DNA of 8,566 bases from contig JAOUMF010000054.1 in assembly GCA_029881615.1 (NCBI GenBank), forward strand, positions 1 to 8,566. Reading direction: 5' to 3'. Under the pieces are notes generated by a model. The model was not told the origin of the DNA. It saw nothing but the letters and a program-made list of their open reading frames with translations, and made no database searches. This DNA is from Alphaproteobacteria bacterium (lineage in GTDB: Bacteria > Pseudomonadota > Alphaproteobacteria > UBA8366 > JADFVY01). Below, piece after piece: positions 7,475 through 8,566 of this stretch. The translations under genes were made by a program, and so were the position numbers. Each line of letters begins with the position of its first letter. Positions within the stretch are counted from its first letter, which is position 1.

Positions 7475-8137
7475 TCAGAAACGGCGTTTGATGGCATAGA
7501 TAGCCAGGCGATCGGCCACATCTTCCGAGCGGTCGGCAATATTATCGATCAGTTCCACGAAATGACGCAGGTGCAGTTTGCGGGCGAGATCGATATCGGA
7601 TTCGAATATCTGGCGCTTCAACTTGGTCGAGACCTTGTCCGCCTCCTTTTCGTAGAAAATCACCTTATGCATATGATCGCTGACCATTTCCACATTGCGG
7701 AAAAACGCGCGCGAGGCCAGAACCAGCGCCTCGACGGCGGCCGTCACCTGTTCGGCCAGCGACCGGTAATCTTCATGATATTGTTCCGGAATATCGGGAT
7801 TTTCGATCGAAAACCCCCAAAGCGCGCCCTCGAAATTATTCAGGACGGAGTCCAGGTTTTCCAGCAGGCCCAACACATCGCCGCGCGATTCAGGAATCAG
7901 CGTCTGGGCGTAAAGCTGGCGTTCTATCCCGCGGCGCAAATCGTCGGAGCGGCTTTCCAGGTCATTGACCTGGGCAAGTTTCTCGTCGAATTCGGCGGAT
8001 CGCCCTTCAGCAAGGAATATGCTTATGGCCCGCTTGAAGGCCAAAGCCGACTGCGCCAGATTATCCATGAATTCATCGATTTCCCCTTCCAGAACGCGCG
8101 TACGCCGAAAAATCGATACTGTTTTTGGTAAAACCAT
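7475..8137 (-). CDS. DUF47/PhoU-like protein, accessory to PiT
   Basis: Predicted soluble all-helical protein of 220 residues, the usual DUF47 (PhoU_div, TIGR00153-like) length. Regions seen: helix with LEGEIDEFMDNLAQSALAFK; ESRSDDLRRGIERQLY with an acidic metal-binding-type E/D cluster; RGDVLGLLENLDSVLN; a second half with FYEKEADKVSTKLKRQIF and a closing HFVELIDNIADRSEDVADR. These paired ExxxD/DxxxD helices are the PhoU-type metal-binding pattern. DUF47 proteins are usually encoded next to pit and are thought to modulate its transport activity; the mechanism is not settled. The frame also contains an ATG at 8161 (8 extra residues), but ATG 8137 is preferred because GGAGAGGA (plus-strand 8143-8150) lies 5 nt upstream of it. 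It is the first gene of a two-gene unit with pit, and divergent from the antiporter gene 266 bp away. Confidence 0.93.
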   Translation of the reverse strand: MVLPKTVSIFRRTRVLEGEIDEFMDNLAQSALAFKRAISIFLAEGRSAEFDEKLAQVNDLESRSDDLRRGIERQLYAQTLIPESRGDVLGLLENLDSVLNNFEGALWGFSIENPDIPEQYHEDYRSLAEQVTAAVEALVLASRAFFRNVEMVSDHMHKVIFYEKEADKVSTKLKRQIFESDIDLARKLHLRHFVELIDNIADRSEDVADRLAIYAIKRRF

Positions 8138-8142
8138 GGCTT

Positions 8143-8150
8143 TCCTCTCC
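8143..8150 (-). promoter_or_regulatory. Strong Shine-Dalgarno site deciding the DUF47 start
   Basis: On the minus strand this reads GGAGAGGA and ends 5 nt before the ATG at 8137. It falls inside the reading frame if translation began at the ATG at 8161, and so argues for the shorter protein. Confidence 0.75.
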
Positions 8151-8187
8151 GCGTCTCCCATATAGTCGAGCTACGCACAATATTATC

Positions 8188-8224
8188 CCGCGCGTTCGGC
8201 ATGTGCCGATGCGCGGTTTTGTTT
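8188..8224 (+). terminator. Intrinsic terminator reading rightward, no obvious gene upstream
   Basis: CCGCGC (8188-8193) pairs with GCGCGG (8211-8216). The stem continues with G8194-T8210 and T8195-A8209, then CGGC (8197-8200) with GCCG (8205-8208), closing on an ATGT loop. The result is about 12 bp with one bulged T (8196). TTTTGTTT follows immediately at 8217-8224. This has the shape of a textbook Rho-independent terminator for the plus strand. On the minus strand there is no T-tract after the hairpin. Upstream on the plus strand lies only the antisense of the DUF47 gene, so what it stops is unclear. Confidence 0.65.
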
Positions 8225-8283
8225 GATCCGGTTAAATCACGAAGGAGGCCTACACCGGCCGGGACCAGAGCGACATCTGACTC

Positions 8284-8313
8284 ACAATAGCAAACATGAC
8301 GGCATACAAACAA
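8284..8313 (-). promoter_or_regulatory. Possible promoter of the DUF47-pit operon
   Basis: Read on the minus strand, TTGTTT (8308-8313) and TATTGT (8284-8289) are separated by 18 bp. Transcription would start near 8277 and give a leader of about 140 nt, carrying the hairpin at 8188-8216 before the DUF47 start. The hexamers match the consensus only partly, and a closer promoter near the AT-rich stretch 8178-8187 is an alternative. Confidence 0.3.
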
Positions 8314-8319
8314 GTCTTC

Positions 8320-8351
8320 TTGCTCATGCGGCCCCCGACCCGCTATAGCGG
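8320..8351 (+). promoter_or_regulatory. Possible promoter of the antiporter gene with an overlapping palindrome
   Basis: TTGCTC (8320-8325) and TATAGC (8344-8349) are 18 bp apart. The -10 sits inside the perfect 12-bp palindrome CCGCTATAGCGG (8340-8351), so a dimeric regulator binding there could block initiation. The predicted start would be about 45 bp upstream of the ATG at 8404. It lies back to back with the candidate leftward promoter at 8284-8313. Confidence 0.35.
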
Positions 8352-8403
8352 CGCATATGTATATTCACCTGCCTCATTCTTTCTTTAAGGATCCCTGTTA
8401 CCA

Positions 8404-8566
8404 ATGTTGATGGATTTCCTGTTCACCGTACTCGGCTTGGGCATTCTCGTGATCGGCGGCGAATTGACCCTGCGCGGCGCGATCGGGCTGGCCAAGCTGC
8501 TGGGCGTGTCGACGGCCATGATCGGCTTGACGGTCGTTGCTTTCGGCACGTCGGCCCCGGAACTGG
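8404..8566 (+). CDS. CaCA-family Na+/Ca2+ antiporter, N-terminus (3' end outside window)
   Basis: The frame runs open from ATG 8404 to the window end and gives 54 residues plus one base. A first hydrophobic helix (about 4-20) with IGGELTLRGAIGLAKLLGVS is followed by the alpha-1 repeat signature GLTVVAFGTSAPEL (about 41-54), diagnostic of the sodium/calcium exchanger family that includes E. coli YrbG. In known members the acidic residue of this GTSAPE motif contributes to the ion site. The full protein would be an integral membrane Ca2+/cation antiporter of roughly 310-350 residues. The start at 8404 is preferred over the ATG at 8410, although the only Shine-Dalgarno-like run (AAGG, 8387-8390) is 13 nt away, which is long. 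It is divergent from the DUF47-pit operon. Substrate and ion coupling cannot be decided from this fragment. Confidence 0.88.
   Translation, partial: MLMDFLFTVLGLGILVIGGELTLRGAIGLAKLLGVSTAMIGLTVVAFGTSAPEL

Noticed and set aside
8270..8310. Pho-box-like sequence upstream of the DUF47-pit operon
   Set aside because: On the minus strand there is one CCGTCAT half-site, but the next repeat at 11-bp spacing does not match CTGTCAT; too weak to call PhoB control.
8023..8313. Minus-strand open frame of 96 codons across the DUF47 leader
   Set aside because: It overlaps the DUF47 start in another frame, has no recognisable motif, and the DUF47 frame has a strong ribosome site and family match.

Overview
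The window looks like ordinary chromosomal DNA of a GC-rich proteobacterium, most likely an alphaproteobacterium. This is inferred from the RpiR subtype, the PAS-rich soluble histidine kinase, the short PiT permease with an upstream DUF47 gene (as in the orfA-pit operon of Sinorhizobium meliloti), and the codon choice. The genus cannot be named. I see no tRNA, rRNA, CRISPR array, insertion sequence, prophage gene or attachment site, and no broken gene.

Layout. Positions 1-478 (+) are the 3' part of an RpiR/MurR-type regulator with a SIS domain. After a 241-bp gap comes a 783-residue soluble histidine kinase with about four PAS domains (720-3071, +), then a LysR-type regulator (3152-4024, +) preceded by a near-perfect AT-rich palindrome. 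Convergent to it is a YjbB-like Na/Pi cotransporter-family protein with a PhoU-like tail (4043 to about 5740, -). Divergent from that is a small antibiotic-biosynthesis-monooxygenase (ABM) fold protein (6039-6392, +). Convergent to that is a two-gene operon read right to left: a DUF47/PhoU-like protein (7475-8137, -) followed 14 bp later by a PiT phosphate permease (6408-7460, -). Divergent from the operon, and cut by the window end, is a CaCA-family Na+/Ca2+ antiporter (8404 onward, +).

How the genes fit together. The right half (about 4.0-8.6 kb) is an inorganic phosphate and cation transport neighbourhood. It has two unrelated phosphate carriers, each with a PhoU-family helical partner: fused in the YjbB-like protein, separate in DUF47-PiT. 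A plausible reading is low-affinity Pi uptake by DUF47-PiT, Pi efflux or Na-coupled exchange by the YjbB-like protein, and Ca2+ handling by the antiporter. The left half is regulatory (RpiR, kinase, LysR); no sequence evidence ties it to phosphate.

I do not see a clear undescribed system. The items most worth a second look are a strong intrinsic terminator pointing right in the divergent region upstream of DUF47 with no gene to terminate, the operator-like palindromes upstream of lysR and of the antiporter, the start choice of the YjbB-like gene, and the orphan four-PAS kinase.
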